Origin: Hydractinia symbiolongicarpus
Taxonomy: Eukaryota; Cnidaria; Hydrozoa; Anthoathecata; Hydractiniidae
Reading direction: 5' to 3'
Assembly: GCF_029227915.1 (NCBI RefSeq)
Contig: NC_079886.1
Location: forward strand, 4,278,001-4,342,000
Length of the DNA stretch: 64,000 bases
Part shown: piece after piece, positions 13,791 to 26,729 of the stretch
Layout of the letters: every line of letters starts with the position of its first letter
How positions within the stretch are numbered: position 1 is the stretch's first letter
Program-made: the position numbers and the translations under genes
Notes under the pieces: model-generated
The model's database searches: none
The model's input: only the letters and a program-made list of their open reading frames with translations
Told to the model about the DNA's origin: nothing

Positions 13791-16430
13791 GTGATAATTG
13801 AGACAATTGGACTCCAAGAAATAACAATATTCTGAATTTGACAAGATTGCTAGAACTCAGCGATTACACTGGGCGCTGTGGCAGCGCTTTATTTAAAAAT
13901 GCAGATAAATAAGGCATTTTTTACTGTAGGACCAATCCTAGCCGTTACCAGACGCTGAGGAAATAGAAACAGTTTCAAAAACTACATTTCATTGACTCTC
14001 TAGCGGTATCAGTCCGTTTCAGTTACAACGGTTGCGTCACATATTCGTGCCAACATGTATTTAGCGATATTTTTCTGATATTACTAGGTTTCATCGCTTT
14101 TAACAGTGAAACGATTGACTGTGGGACATACCTGAACTAATTTTGGACTTTAACCTTATAAATGTGATAATTGAGACAATTGGACTACATGCAATAACAT
14201 TCCTCTTAAATTGGCATGATTGACGGAACTCAGTGATTTCACTGGGCGCTGTGGTAGCGCGTCATTTAAAAATGTAGATATATAAGTCATTTTTTACTGT
14301 GGGACCAATCCTAGCCGTTATCGCACGCTGAAGAAATTGAGACAGTTTCAAAAACTACATTTCATTGACTTTCTAACGGTATCAGTCCGTTTCTGTTACA
14401 ACGGTTGCGTCACATATTTGTACCAACATGTATTGAGCGATATTTTTCTGATATTACTACGTTGCATCGCTTTTAACAGTGAAACGATTGACTGTGGGAC
14501 TTACTTGAACTGATTTTGGACTTTAACTTTTTAAATGTGATAATTGAAACAATTGGACTCCATGCAATAACATTCTTCTGAATTTGACATGATTGCTAGA
14601 ACTCAGCGATTACACTGGGCGCTGTGGCAGCGCTTCATTTAAAAATAAGATAAATAAGGCATTTTTTACTGTAGGACCAATCCTAGCCGTTACCAGACGC
14701 TGAGGAAATAGAGACAGTTTCAAAAACTACATTTCATTGACTTTCTAGCGGTATCAGTCCGTTTCAGTTACAACGGTTGCGTCACATATTCGTGCCAACA
14801 TGTGTTTAGCGATATTTTTCTGATATTACTAGGTTGTATCGCTTTTAACAGTGAAACGATTGACTGTGGGACTTAATTGAACTGATTTTGGACTTTAACT
14901 TTATAAGAGTGATAATTGAGACAATTGGACTCCAAGAAATAACAATATTCTGAATTTGACATGATTGCTAGAACTCAGCGATTACACTGGGCGCTGTGGC
15001 AGCGCTTCATTTAAAAATGCAGATAAATAAGGCATTTTTTACTGTAGGACCAATCCTAGCCGTTACCAGACGCTGAGGAAATAGAAACAGTTTCAAAAAC
15101 TACATTTCATTGACTCTCTAGCGGTATCAGTCCGTCTCAGTTACAACGGTTGCGTCACATATTCGTGCCAACATGTATTTAGCGATATTTTTCTGATATT
15201 ACTAGGTTTCATCGCTTTTAACAGTGAAACGATTGACTGTGGGACATACCTGAACTAATTTTGGACTTTAACTTTATAAATGTGATAATTGAGACAATTG
15301 GACTACATGCAATAACATTCCTCTTAAATTGGCATGATTGACGGAACTCAGTGATTTCACTGGGCGCTGTGGTAGCGCGTCATTTAAAAATGTAGATATA
15401 TAAGTTATTTTTTACTGTGGGACCAATCCTAGCCGTTATCGCACGCTGAAGAAATCGAGACAGTTTCAAAAACTACATTTCATTGACTTTCTAACGGTAT
15501 CAGTCCGTTTTTGTTACAACGGTTGCGTTACATATTTGTACCAACATGTATTGAGCGATATTTTTCTGATATTACTACGTTGCATCGCTTTTAACAGTGA
15601 AACGATTGACTGTGGGACTTACTTGAACTGATTTTGGACTTTAACTTTTTAAATGTGATAATTGAAACAATTGGACTCCATGCAATAACATTCTTCTGAA
15701 TTTGACATGATTGCTAGAACTCAGCGATTACACTGGGCGCTGTGGCAGCGCTTCATTTAAAAATGCAGATAAATAAGGCATTTTTTACTGTAGGACCAAT
15801 CCTAGCCGTTACCAGACGCTGAGGAAATAGAGACAGTTTCAAAAACTACATTTCATTGACTTTCTAGCGGTATCAGTCCGTTTCAGTTACAACGGTTGCG
15901 TCACATATTCGTGCCAACATGTATTTAGCGATATTTTTCTGATATTACTAGGTTTCATCGCTTTTAACAGTGAAACGATTGACTGTGGGACATACCTGAA
16001 CTAATTTTGGACTTTAACTTTATAAATGTGATAATTGAGACAATTGGACTACATGCAATAACATTCCTCTTAAATTGGCATGATTGACGGAACTCAGTGA
16101 TTTCACTGGGCGCTGTGGTAGCGCGTCATTTAAAAATGTAGATATATAAGTCATTTTTTACTGCGGGACCAATCCTAGCCGTTATCGCACGCTGAAGAAA
16201 TTGAGACAGTTTCAAAAACTACATTTCATTGACTTTCTAACGGTATCAGTCCGTTTCTGTTACAACGGTTGCGTCACATATTTGTACCAACATGTATTGA
16301 GTGATATTTTTCTGATATTACTACGTTGCATCGCTTTTAACAGTGAAACGATTGACTGTGGGACTTACTTGAACTGATTTTGGACTTTAACTTTTTAAAT
16401 GTGATAATTGAAACAATTGGACTCCATGCA
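13791..16430. repeat. 3-monomer HOR (1,118 bp), about 2.4 copies
   Basis: Diagnostic variants recur at 1,118-bp steps: AACAATATTCTGAATTTG at 13,823 and 14,941; CATTCCTCTTAAATTGG at 14,198 and 15,316; CATTCTTCTGAATTTGAC at 14,571 and 15,689. A further CATTCCTCTT copy follows at 16,062, only 746 bp on, so the last unit has lost one monomer. Other shared marks are AGGTTTCATCGC and GTATTGAGCGATATT. Confidence 0.82.
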
Positions 16431-19035
16431 ATAACATTCTTCTTAAGTTGGCATGATTGACGGAACTCAGCGATTACACTGGGCGCTATGGTAGCCCTTC
16501 ATTTAAAAATGTAGATATATAAGTCATTTTTTACTGTGGGACCAATCCCAGCCGCTATCGCTCGCCGAAAAAGTTGAGACATTTTCAAAAACTAAATTTC
16601 ATTGACTTTCTAACGGTATCAGTTCATTTCAGTTACAACGCTTGGGTCACATTTTCGTACCAACATGTATTTAGCGATATTTTTCTGATATTACTAGGTT
16701 GCATCGCTTTTAACAGTGAAACAATTGACTGTGGGACTTAATTGAACTGATTTTGTACTGTGACCTGTCAAATGTGATGAATGAGGCAATTGGACTCCAT
16801 GAAATAACATTCTTCTTAAATTGGCATGATTGCCGGTACTCAGCGATTACACTGGGCGCTGTGGTAGCGCTTCATTTAAAAATGCAGATAAATAAGTCAT
16901 TTTTTACTGTGGGACCAATCCTAGCCGTTATCGCACGCTGAAGAAATATTGACAGTTTCAAAAACTACATTTCATTGACTTTCTAACGGTATCAGTCCGT
17001 TTCAGTTACAACGGTTGCGTGACATATTCGTGCCAACATGTATTTAGCGATATTTTTCTGATATTACTAGGTTGCATCGCTTTTAACAGTGAAACGATTG
17101 ACTGTGGGACATATTTGAACTGATTTTGGACTGTAACTTTATAAATGTGATAATTGAGACAATTGAACTCTATGCAATAACATTCTTCTTAAATTAGCAT
17201 GATTGAAGGAACTCAGCGATTACACTGGGCGCTGTGGTAGCGCTTCATTTAAAAATGTAGATATATAAGTCATTTTTTACTGTGGGACCAATCCTAGCCG
17301 TTATCACACGCTGAAGAAATTGAGACAGTTTCAAAAACTACATTTCATTGACTTTATAACGGTATCAGTCCGTTTCTGTTACAACGGTTGCGTCACAAAT
17401 TTGTACCAACATGTATTTAGCGATATTTTTCTGATATTACTAGATTGCATCGCTTTTAACAGTGAAACGATTGAATGTGGGACTTAATTGAACTGATTTT
17501 GGACTTTAACTTTATAAATGCAATAATTGAGAGAATTGGACTCCAAGAAATAAAATTATTCTGAATTTGACATGATTGCTAGAACTCAGCGATTAAACTG
17601 GGCGCTGTGGTAGCGCTTCATTCGAAAATGTAGATAAATAAGTCATTTTTTACTGTGGGACCAATCCTAGCCGTTAGCGCACGCTGAGGAAATAGAGACA
17701 GTTTCAAAAACTACATTTCATTGACTTTCTAACGGTGTTAGCCTGTTTGAGTTACAACAGTTTGCTCACATTTTTGTACCAACATGTATTTAGCGATATT
17801 TTTCTGATATTACTAGGTTGCATCGCCTTTACCAGTGAAACGAGTGACTGTGGGACTTAATTTAACTGATTTTGGACTGTGAGCTTACAAATGTGATGAA
17901 TGAGACAATTGGACTCCATGAAATAACATTCTTCTTAAATTGGCATGATTGCCGGAACTCAGCGATTAAACTGGGCGCTGTGGTAGCGCTTCATTTAAAA
18001 ATGTAGATAAATAACTCATTTTTTACTGTAGGAACCATCCTAGCCGTTATCGCACGCTAAAGAAATAGAGACAGTTTCAAAAACTACATTTAATTGACTT
18101 TCTAACGATATCAGTCCGTTTGAGTTACAACGGTTAGGTCACATTTTCGTACCAACATGTATTTAGCGACATTTTTCTGATATTATTAGGTTACATCGCT
18201 TTTAACAGTGAAACGATTGACTGTGGGACTTAATTGAACTGATTTTGGACGGTGACCTTATAAATGTGATAAAGGAGCCAATTGGACTCCATGAAGTAAA
18301 ATCTTCTTAATTTGACATGATTGCTGGAACTCAGTCATTACACTGGGCGCTGTGGTAGCGCTTCATTTAAAAATGTAGATATATAAGTCATTTTCTACTG
18401 TGGGACCAATCCTAGCCGTTATCGCACGCTGAAGAAATTGAGACAGCTTCAAAAACTACATTTTATTGACTTTCTAACGATATCAGTCCGCTTGAGTTAC
18501 CACGGTTGGGTCACACTTTCGTACCAACATGTATTTAGCGACATTTTTCTGATATTATTAGGTTACATCGCTTTTAACAGTGAAACAATTGACTGTGGGA
18601 CTTAATTGAACTGATTTTGTACTGTGACCTGTCAAATGTGATGAATGAGGCAATTGGACTCCATGAAATAACATTCTTCTTAAATTGGCATGATTGCCGG
18701 TACTCAGCGATTACACTGGGCGCTGTGGTAGCGCTTCATTTAAAAATGCAGATAAATAAGTCATTTTTTACTGTAGGACCAATCCTAGCCGTTATCGCAC
18801 GCTGAAGAAATTGAGACAGCTTCAAAAACTACATTTTATTGACTTTCTAACGATATCAGTCCGTTTGAGTTACCACGGTTGGGTCACACTTTCGTACCAA
18901 CATGTATTTAGCGACATTTTTCTGATATTATTAGGTTACATCGCTTTTAACAGTGAAACAATTGACTGTGGGACTTAATTAAACTGATTTTGGACGGTGA
19001 TCTTATAAATGTGATAAATGAGCCAATTGGACTCC
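16431..19035. repeat. Diverged satellite block; first GACCTG-head monomers
   Basis: About seven monomers, more different from each other than those to the left. The head TTGTACTGTGACCTGTCAAATG appears at 16,753 and again at 18,617 (five monomers later, with about 220 bp of close match); I did not see this head type upstream. Units at about 18,241 and 18,990 share GGACGGTGA and GAGCCAATTGGACTCCATGAAGTAA. Several single-base changes (ATTCGAAAATG, AACGGTGTTAGCCTG) mark new tail types that dominate further right. Confidence 0.75.
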
Positions 19036-22000
19036 ATGAAGTAACAATCTTCTTAATTTGACATGATTGCTGGAACTCAGCCATTACACTGGGCGCTGTG
19101 GTAGCGCTTCATTTAAAAATGTAGATATATAAGTCATTTTCTACTGTGGGACCAATCCTAGCCGTTATCGCACGCTGAAGAAATTGAGACAGCTTCAAAA
19201 ACTACATTTCATTGACTTTCTAACGGTATCAGTCCGTTTCTGTTACAACGGTTGCGTCACATATTCGTACCAACATGTACTTAGCGATATTTTTCTGATA
19301 TTACTAGCTTGCATCGCTTTTAACAGTGAAACGAATGAATGTGGGACTTAATTGAACTGATTTTGGACTTTAACTTTGTAAATGCAATAATTGAGACAAT
19401 TGGACTCCAAGAATTAAAATTATTCTGAATTTGACATGATTGCTAGAACTCAGCGATTACACTGGGCGCTGTGGTAGCGCTTCATTTGAAAATGTAGATA
19501 AATAAGTCATTTTTTACTGTGGGACTAATCCTAGCCGTTATCGCACGCTGAAGAAGTTGAGACAGTTTCAAAAACTACATTTTATTGACTTTTTAACGGT
19601 GTCAGCCTGTTTGAGTTACAACAGTTTGGTCACATTTTCGTACCAACATGTATTTATCGATATTTTTCTGATATTTCTAGGTTGCATCGCTTTTAACAGT
19701 GAAACGATTGACTGTGGGACTTACTTGAACTGATTTTGGACTTTAACTTTATAAATATGATAATTGAGACAATTAGACTCCATGCATTAACCTTCTTCTT
19801 AAATTGGCATAATTGACGGAACTCAGCGATTACACTGGGCGCTGTGGTAGCGCTTCATTTAAAAATTTAGATAAATAAGTCTTTTTTTACTTTGGGACCA
19901 ATCCTAGCCGTTATCGCACGCTAAAGAAATAGAGACAGTTTCCAACCTTACATTTCATTGACTTTCTAACGATATCAGTCCGTTTGAGTTACCACGGTTG
20001 GGTCACATTTTCGTACCAACATGTACTTAGCGATATTTTTCTGATATTACTAGCTTGCATCGCTTTTAACAGTGAAACGATTGACTGTGGGACTTAATTG
20101 AACTGATTTTGGACTTTAACTTTATAAATGTGATAATTGACACAATTGGACTCCACGAAATATCATTATTCTGAATTTGACATGATTGCTAGAACTCAGC
20201 GATTACACTGGGAGCTGTGGTAGCGCTTCATTTAAAAATTGAGATAAATAAGTATTTTTTTACTGTGGGAACAATCCTAGCCGTTATCGCACGCTGAAGA
20301 AATAAAGACAGTTTCAAAAACTACATTTCATTGACTTTCTTGCGGAATCAGTCCGTTTCAGTTACAACGGTTGCGTCACATATTCGTACCAACATGTATT
20401 TAGCGATATTTTTCGGATATTACTAGGTTGTATCGCTTTTAACAGTGAAACGATTGACTGTGGGACTTAATTGAACTGATTTTGGACTTTAACTTTATAA
20501 GGGTGATAATTGAGACAATTGGACTCCAAGAAATGACAATGTTCTGAATTTGACATGATTGCTAGAACTCAGCGATTACACTGGGCGCTATGGTAGCCCT
20601 TCATTTAAAAATGTAGATATATAAGTCATTTTTTACTGTGGGACCAATCCTAGCCGCTATCGCTCGCCGAAGAAGTTGAGACATTTTCAAAAACTAAATT
20701 TCATTGACTTTCTAACGGTATCAGTCCATTTCAGTACAACGCTTGGGTCACATTTTCGTACCAACATGTATTTAGCGATATTTTTCTGATATTACTAGGT
20801 TGCATCGCTTTTAACAGTGAAACAATTGACTGTGGGACTTAATTGAACTGATTTTGGACGGTGATCTTATAAATGTGATAAATGAGCCAATTGGACTCCA
20901 TGAAGTAACAATCTTCTTAATTTGACATGATTGCTGGAACTCAGCCATTACACTGGGCGCTGTGGTAGCGCTTCATTTAAAAATGTAGATATATAAGTCA
21001 TTTTCTACTGTGGGATCAATCCTAGCCGTTATCGCACGCTGAAGAAATTGAGACAGCTTCAAAAACTACATTTCATTGACCTTCTAACGGTATCAGTCCG
21101 TTTCTGTTACAACGGTTGCGTCACATATTCGTACCAACATGTACTTAGCGATATTTTTCTGATATTACTAGCTTGCATCGCTTTTAACAGTGAAACGATT
21201 GAATGTGGGACTTAATTGAACTGATTTTGGACTTTAACTTTGTAAATGCAATAATTGAGCCAATTGGACTCCAAGAATTAAAATTATTCTGAATTTGACA
21301 TGATTGCTAGAACTCAGCGATTACACTGGGCGCTGTGGTAGCGCTTCATTTGAAAATGTAGATAAATAAGTCATTTTTTACTGTTGGACTAATGCTAGCC
21401 GTTATCGCACGCTGAAGAAATAGAGACAGTTTCAAAAACTACATTTCATTGACTTTCTAACGGTGTTAGCCTGTTTGAGTTACAACAGTTTGGTCACATT
21501 TTCGTACCAACATGTGTTTAGCGATATTTTTCTGATATTACTAGGTTGTATCGCTTTTAACAGTGAAACGATTGACTGTGGGACTTAATTGAACTGATTT
21601 TGGACTTTAACTTCAAATGTAATAAATGAGCCACTTGGACTCCATGAAGTAACAATCTTCTTAATTTGACATGATTGCTGGAACTCAGCCATTACACTGG
21701 GCGCTGTGGTAGCGCTTCATTTAAAAATGTAGATATATAAGTCATTTTTTACTGTGGGACCAATCGTAGCCGTTATCGCACGCTGAAGAAGTTGAGACAG
21801 TTTCAAAAACTACATTTTATTGACTTTTTAACGGTGTCAGCCTGTTTGAGTTACAACAGTTTGGTCACATTTTCGTACCAACATGCATTTATCGATATTT
21901 TTCTAATATTGCTAGCTTGCATCGCTTTTAACAGTGAAACGATTGACTGTGGGACTTACTTGAACTGATTCTGGACTTTAACTTTATAAATATGATAATT

Positions 22001-22700
22001 GAGACAATTGGACTCCATGTATTAACCTTCTTCTTAAATTGGCATAATTGACGGAACTCAGCGATTACACTGGGCGCTGTGGTAGCGCTTCATTTAAAAA
22101 TTTAGATAAATAAGTCTTTTTTTACTTTGGGACCAATCCTAGCCGTTATCGCACGCTAAAGAAATAGAGACAGTTTCCAACCTTACATTTCATTGACTTT
22201 CTAACGATATCAGTCCGTTTGAGTTACCACGGTTGGGTCACATTTTCGTACCAACATGTACTTAGCGATATTTTTCTGATATTACTAGCTTGCATCGCTT
22301 TTAACAGTGAAACGATTGACTGTGGGACTTAATTGAACTGATTTTGGACTTTAACTTTATAAATGTGATAATTGACACAATTGGACTCCACGAAATATCA
22401 TTATTCTGAATTTGACATGATTGCTAGAACTCAGCGATTACACTGGGCGCTGTGGTAGCGCTTCATTTAAAAATTGAGATAAATAAGTATTTTTTTACTG
22501 TGGGAACAATCCTAGCCGTTATAGCACGCTGAAGAAATAGAGACAGTTTCAAAAACTACATTTCATTGACTTTCTAGCGGTATCAGTCCGTTTCAGTTAC
22601 AACGGTTGCGTCACATATTGGTACCAACATGTATTTAGCGATATTTTTCGGATATTACTAGGTTGCATCGCTTTTAACAGTGAAACGATTGACTGTGGGA
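19036..22700. repeat. 5- and 6-monomer HOR segments
   Basis: CATGAAGTAACAATCTTC near 19,037 recurs near 20,902 (1,865 bp, five monomers), and AATGCAATAATTGAG near 19,381 recurs at 21,245. A second period of about 2,235 bp (six monomers) links 19,800-20,430 with 22,035-22,665: CTAAAGAAATAGAGACAG followed by TTTCCAACCTTACATTTC at 19,921 and 22,156, and CTCCACGAAATATCATT at 20,151 and 22,386. The two periods interleave, so more than one duplication event is recorded. Confidence 0.78.
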
Positions 22701-22839
22701 CTTAATTGAACTGATTTTGGACTGTGACCTGACAAATGTGATGAATGAGACAATTGCACTCCATGAAATAATATTCTTCTTAATTTGGCATGATTGCCGG
22801 TAATCAGCGATTACACTGGGCGCTGTGGTAGCGCTTCAT

Positions 22840-24330
22840 TTAAAAATGTGGATATATTAGTCATTTTTTACTGTGGGACCAATATTAGCCGTTATCGCAC
22901 GCTGAAAAAATTGAGACAGTTTCAAAAACTACATTTCATTGACTTTCTAACGGTATCTGTTCGTTTCTGTTACAACGGTTGCGTCACATATTCGTACCAA
23001 CATGTGTTTAGCGATATTTTTCTGATATTACTAGGTTGTATCGCTTTTAACAGTGAAACGATTGACTGTGGGACTTAATTGAACTGATTTTGGACTTTAA
23101 CTTTATAAGGGTGATAATTGAGACAATTGGACTCCAAGAAATGACAATGTTCTAAATTTGACATGATTGCTAGAACTCAGCGATTACACTGGGCGCTATG
23201 GTAGCCCTTCATTTAAAAATGTAGATATATAAGTCATTTTTTACTGTGGGACCAATCCTAGCCGCTATCGCTCGCCGAAGAAGTTGAGACATTTTCAAAA
23301 ACTAAATTTAATTGACTTTCTAACGGTATCAGTCCATTTCAGTACAACGCTTGGGTCACATTTTCGTACCAACATGTATTTAGCGATATTTTTCTGATAT
23401 TACTAGGTTGCATCACTTTTAACAGTGAAACAATTGACTGTGGGACTTAATTGAACTGATTTTGTACTGTGACCTGACAAATGTGATGAATGAGGCAATT
23501 GGACTCCATGAAATAACATTCTTCTTAAATTGGCATGATTGCCGGTACTCAGCGATTACACTGGGCGCTGTGGTAGCGCTTCATTTAAAAATGCTGATAA
23601 ATAAGTCATTTTTTACTGTGGGACCAATCCTAGCCGTTATCGCACGCTGAGGAAATAGAGACAGTTTCAAAAACTACATTTCATTGACTTTCTAACGGTG
23701 TTAGCCTGTTTGAGTTACAACAGTTTGGTCACATTTTCGTACCAACATGTATTTATCGATATTTTTCTGATATTACTAGGTTGCATCGCCTTTAACAGTG
23801 AAACGAGTGACAGTGGGACTTAATTTAACTGATTTTGGACTGTGAGCTTACAAATGTGATGAATGAGACAATTGGACTCCATGAAATAACATTCTTCTTA
23901 AATTGGCATGATTGCCGGAACTCAGCGATTAAACTGGGCGCTGTGGTAGCGCTTCATTTAAAAATGAAGATAAATAACTCATTGTTTACTGTAGGAACAA
24001 TCCTAGCCGTTATCGCGCGCTAAAGAAATAGAGACAGTTTCAAAAACTACATTTAATTGACTTTCTAACGATATCAGTCCGTTTGAGTTACAACGGTTGG
24101 GTCACATTTTCGTACCAACATGTATTTAGCGACATTTTTCTGATATTATTAGGTTACATCGCTTTTAACAGTGAAACGATTGACTATGGGACTTAATTGA
24201 AGTGACTTTGGACTGTGGCCTTACAAATGTGATGAATGAGACAATTGGACTCAATGAAATAACATTCTTCTTAAATTGGCATTATTGTCGGAACTCAGCG
24301 GTTAAACTGGGCGCTGTGGTAGCGCTTCAT
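22840..24330. repeat. 4-monomer HOR unit, copy 1 (1,491 bp)
   Basis: Matches 24,331-25,821 at a shift of 1,491 bp with almost no differences seen by eye. Shared private variants are GGACCAATATTAGCC (22,877 and 24,368), GCTGAAAAAATTGAG, GTATCTGTTCGTTTCTG, AAATGACAATGTTCTAAATT, GGTTGCATCACTTTT and TTATCGCGCGCTAAAG. The close match implies a recent event, or an assembly duplication. Confidence 0.85.
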
Positions 24331-25821
24331 TTAAAAATGTGGATATATTAGTCATTTTTTACTGTGGGACCAATATTAGCCGTTATCGCACGCTGAAAAA
24401 ATTGAGACAGTTTCAAAAACTACATTTCATTGACTTTCTAACGGTATCTGTTCGTTTCTGTTACAACGGTTGCGTCACATATTCGTACCAACATGTGTTT
24501 AGCGATATTTTTCTGATATTACTAGGTTGTATCGCTTTTAACAGTGAAACGATTGACTGTGGGACTTAATTGAACTGATTTTGGACTTTAACTTTATAAG
24601 GGTGATAATTGAGACAATTGGACTCCAAGAAATGACAATGTTCTAAATTTGACATGATTGCTAGAACTCAGCGATTACACTGGGCGCTATGGTAGCCCTT
24701 CATTTAAAAATGTAGATATATAAGTCATTTTTTACTGTGGGACCAATCCTAGCCGCTATCGCTCGCCGAAGAAGTTGAGACATTTTCAAAAACTAAATTT
24801 AATTGACTTTCTAACGGTATCAGTCCATTTCAGTACAACGCTTGGGTCACATTTTCGTACCAACATGTATTTAGCGATATTTTTCTGATATTACTAGGTT
24901 GCATCACTTTTAACAGTGAAACAATTGACTGTGGGACTTAATTGAACTGATTTTGTACTGTGACCTGACAAATGTGATGAATGAGGCAATTGGACTCCAT
25001 GAAATACCATTCTTCTTAAATTGGCATGATTGCCGGTACTCAGCGATTACACTGGGCGCTGTGGTAGCGCTTCATTTAAAAATGCTGATAAATAAGTCAT
25101 TTTTTACTGTGGGACCAATCCTAGCCGTTATCGCACGCTGAGGAAATAGAGACAGTTTCAAAAACTACATTTCATTGACTTTCTAACGGTGTTAGCCTGT
25201 TTGAGTTACAACAGTTTGGTCACATTTTCGTACCAACATGTATTTATCGATATTTTTCTGATATTACTAGGTTGCATCGCCTTTAACAGTGAAACGAGTG
25301 ACAGTGGGACTTAATTTAACTGATTTTGGACTGTGAGCTTACAAATGTGATGAATGAGACAATTGGACTCCATGAAATAACATTCTTCTTAAATTGGCAT
25401 GATTGCCGGAACTCAGCGATTAAACTGGGCGCTGTGGTAGCGCTTCATTTAAAAATGAAGATAAATAACTCATTGTTTACTGTAGGAACAATCCTAGCCG
25501 TTATCGCGCGCTAAAGAAATAGAGACAGTTTCAAAAACTACATTTAATTGACTTTCTAACGATATCAGTCCGTTTGAGTTACAACGGTTGGGTCACATTT
25601 TCGTACCAACATGTATTTAGCGACATTTTTCTGATATTATTAGGTTACATCGCTTTTAACAGTGAAACGATTGACTATGGGACTTAATTGAAGTGACTTT
25701 GGACTGTGGCCTTACAAATGTGATGAATGAGACAATTGGACTCAATGAAATAACATTCTTCTTAAATTGGCATTATTGTCGGAACTCAGCGGTTAAACTG
25801 GGCGCTGTGGTAGCGCTTCAT
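24331..25821. repeat. 4-monomer HOR unit, copy 2 (1,491 bp)
   Basis: Tandem partner of 22,840-24,330. One visible difference is AAATACCATTC near 25,003, where copy 1 has AAATAACATTC. Its last 2.5 monomers were duplicated again in the overlapping 5-monomer repeat from 24,865, so the two events were sequential. Confidence 0.85.
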
Positions 25822-26729
25822 TTAAAAATGTAGATATATAAGTCATTTTTTACTGTGGGACCAATCCTAGCCGCTATCGCTCGCCGAAGAAGTTGAGACA
25901 TTTTCAAAAACTAAATTTCACTGACTTTCTAACGGTATCAGACCGTTTCAGTTACAACACTTGGGTCACATTTTCGTACCAACATGTATTTAGCAATATT
26001 TTTCTGATATTACTAGGTTGCATCGCTTTTAACAGTGAAACGATTGACTGTGGGACTTAATTGAACTGATTTTGGACTGTGACCTGACAAATGTGATGAA
26101 TGAGACAATTGGACTGCATGAAATAACATTCTTCTTAATTTGGCATGATTCCCGGTACTCAGCGATTACACTGGGCGCTGTGGTAGCGCTTCATTTAAAA
26201 ATGTGGATATATTAGTCATTTTTTACTGTGGGACCAATCTTAGCCGTTATTGCACGCTGAAGAAATTGAGACAGTTTCAAAAACTACATTTCATTGACTT
26301 TCTAACTGTATCAGTCAATTTCAGTTACAACGCTTGTGTCACATTCTCGTACCAACATGTATTTAGCGATATTTTTCTGATATTACTAGGTTGCATCGCT
26401 TTTAACAGTGAAACAATTGACTGTGGGACTTAATTGAACTGATTTTGTACTGTGACCTGACAAATGTGATGAATGAGGCACTTGGACTACATGCAATAAC
26501 ATTTTTCTTAAATTGGCATGATTGACGGAACTCAGTGATTTCACTGGGCGCTGTGCTAGCGCGTCATTTAAAAATGTAGTCATATAAGTCATTTTTTACT
26601 GTGGGACCAATCCTAGCCGTTATCGCACGCTGAAGAAATTGAGACAGTTTCAAAAACTACATTTCATTGACTTTCTAACTGTATCAGTCCGTTTCTGTTA
26701 CAACGGTTGCGTCACATATTTGTACCAAC
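24865..26729. repeat. 5-monomer HOR unit, copy 1 (1,865 bp)
   Basis: Matches 26,730-28,594 at a shift of 1,865 bp. Shared marks are GGTTGCATCACTTTT, CATTATTGTCGGAACTC, ATTTCACTGACTTTCTAACG, GGACTGCATGAAATAAC, TGATTCCCGGTACTC and GTGCTAGCGCGTC. It overlaps the second copy of the 4-monomer repeat, so it must include material generated by that earlier duplication. Confidence 0.84.
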
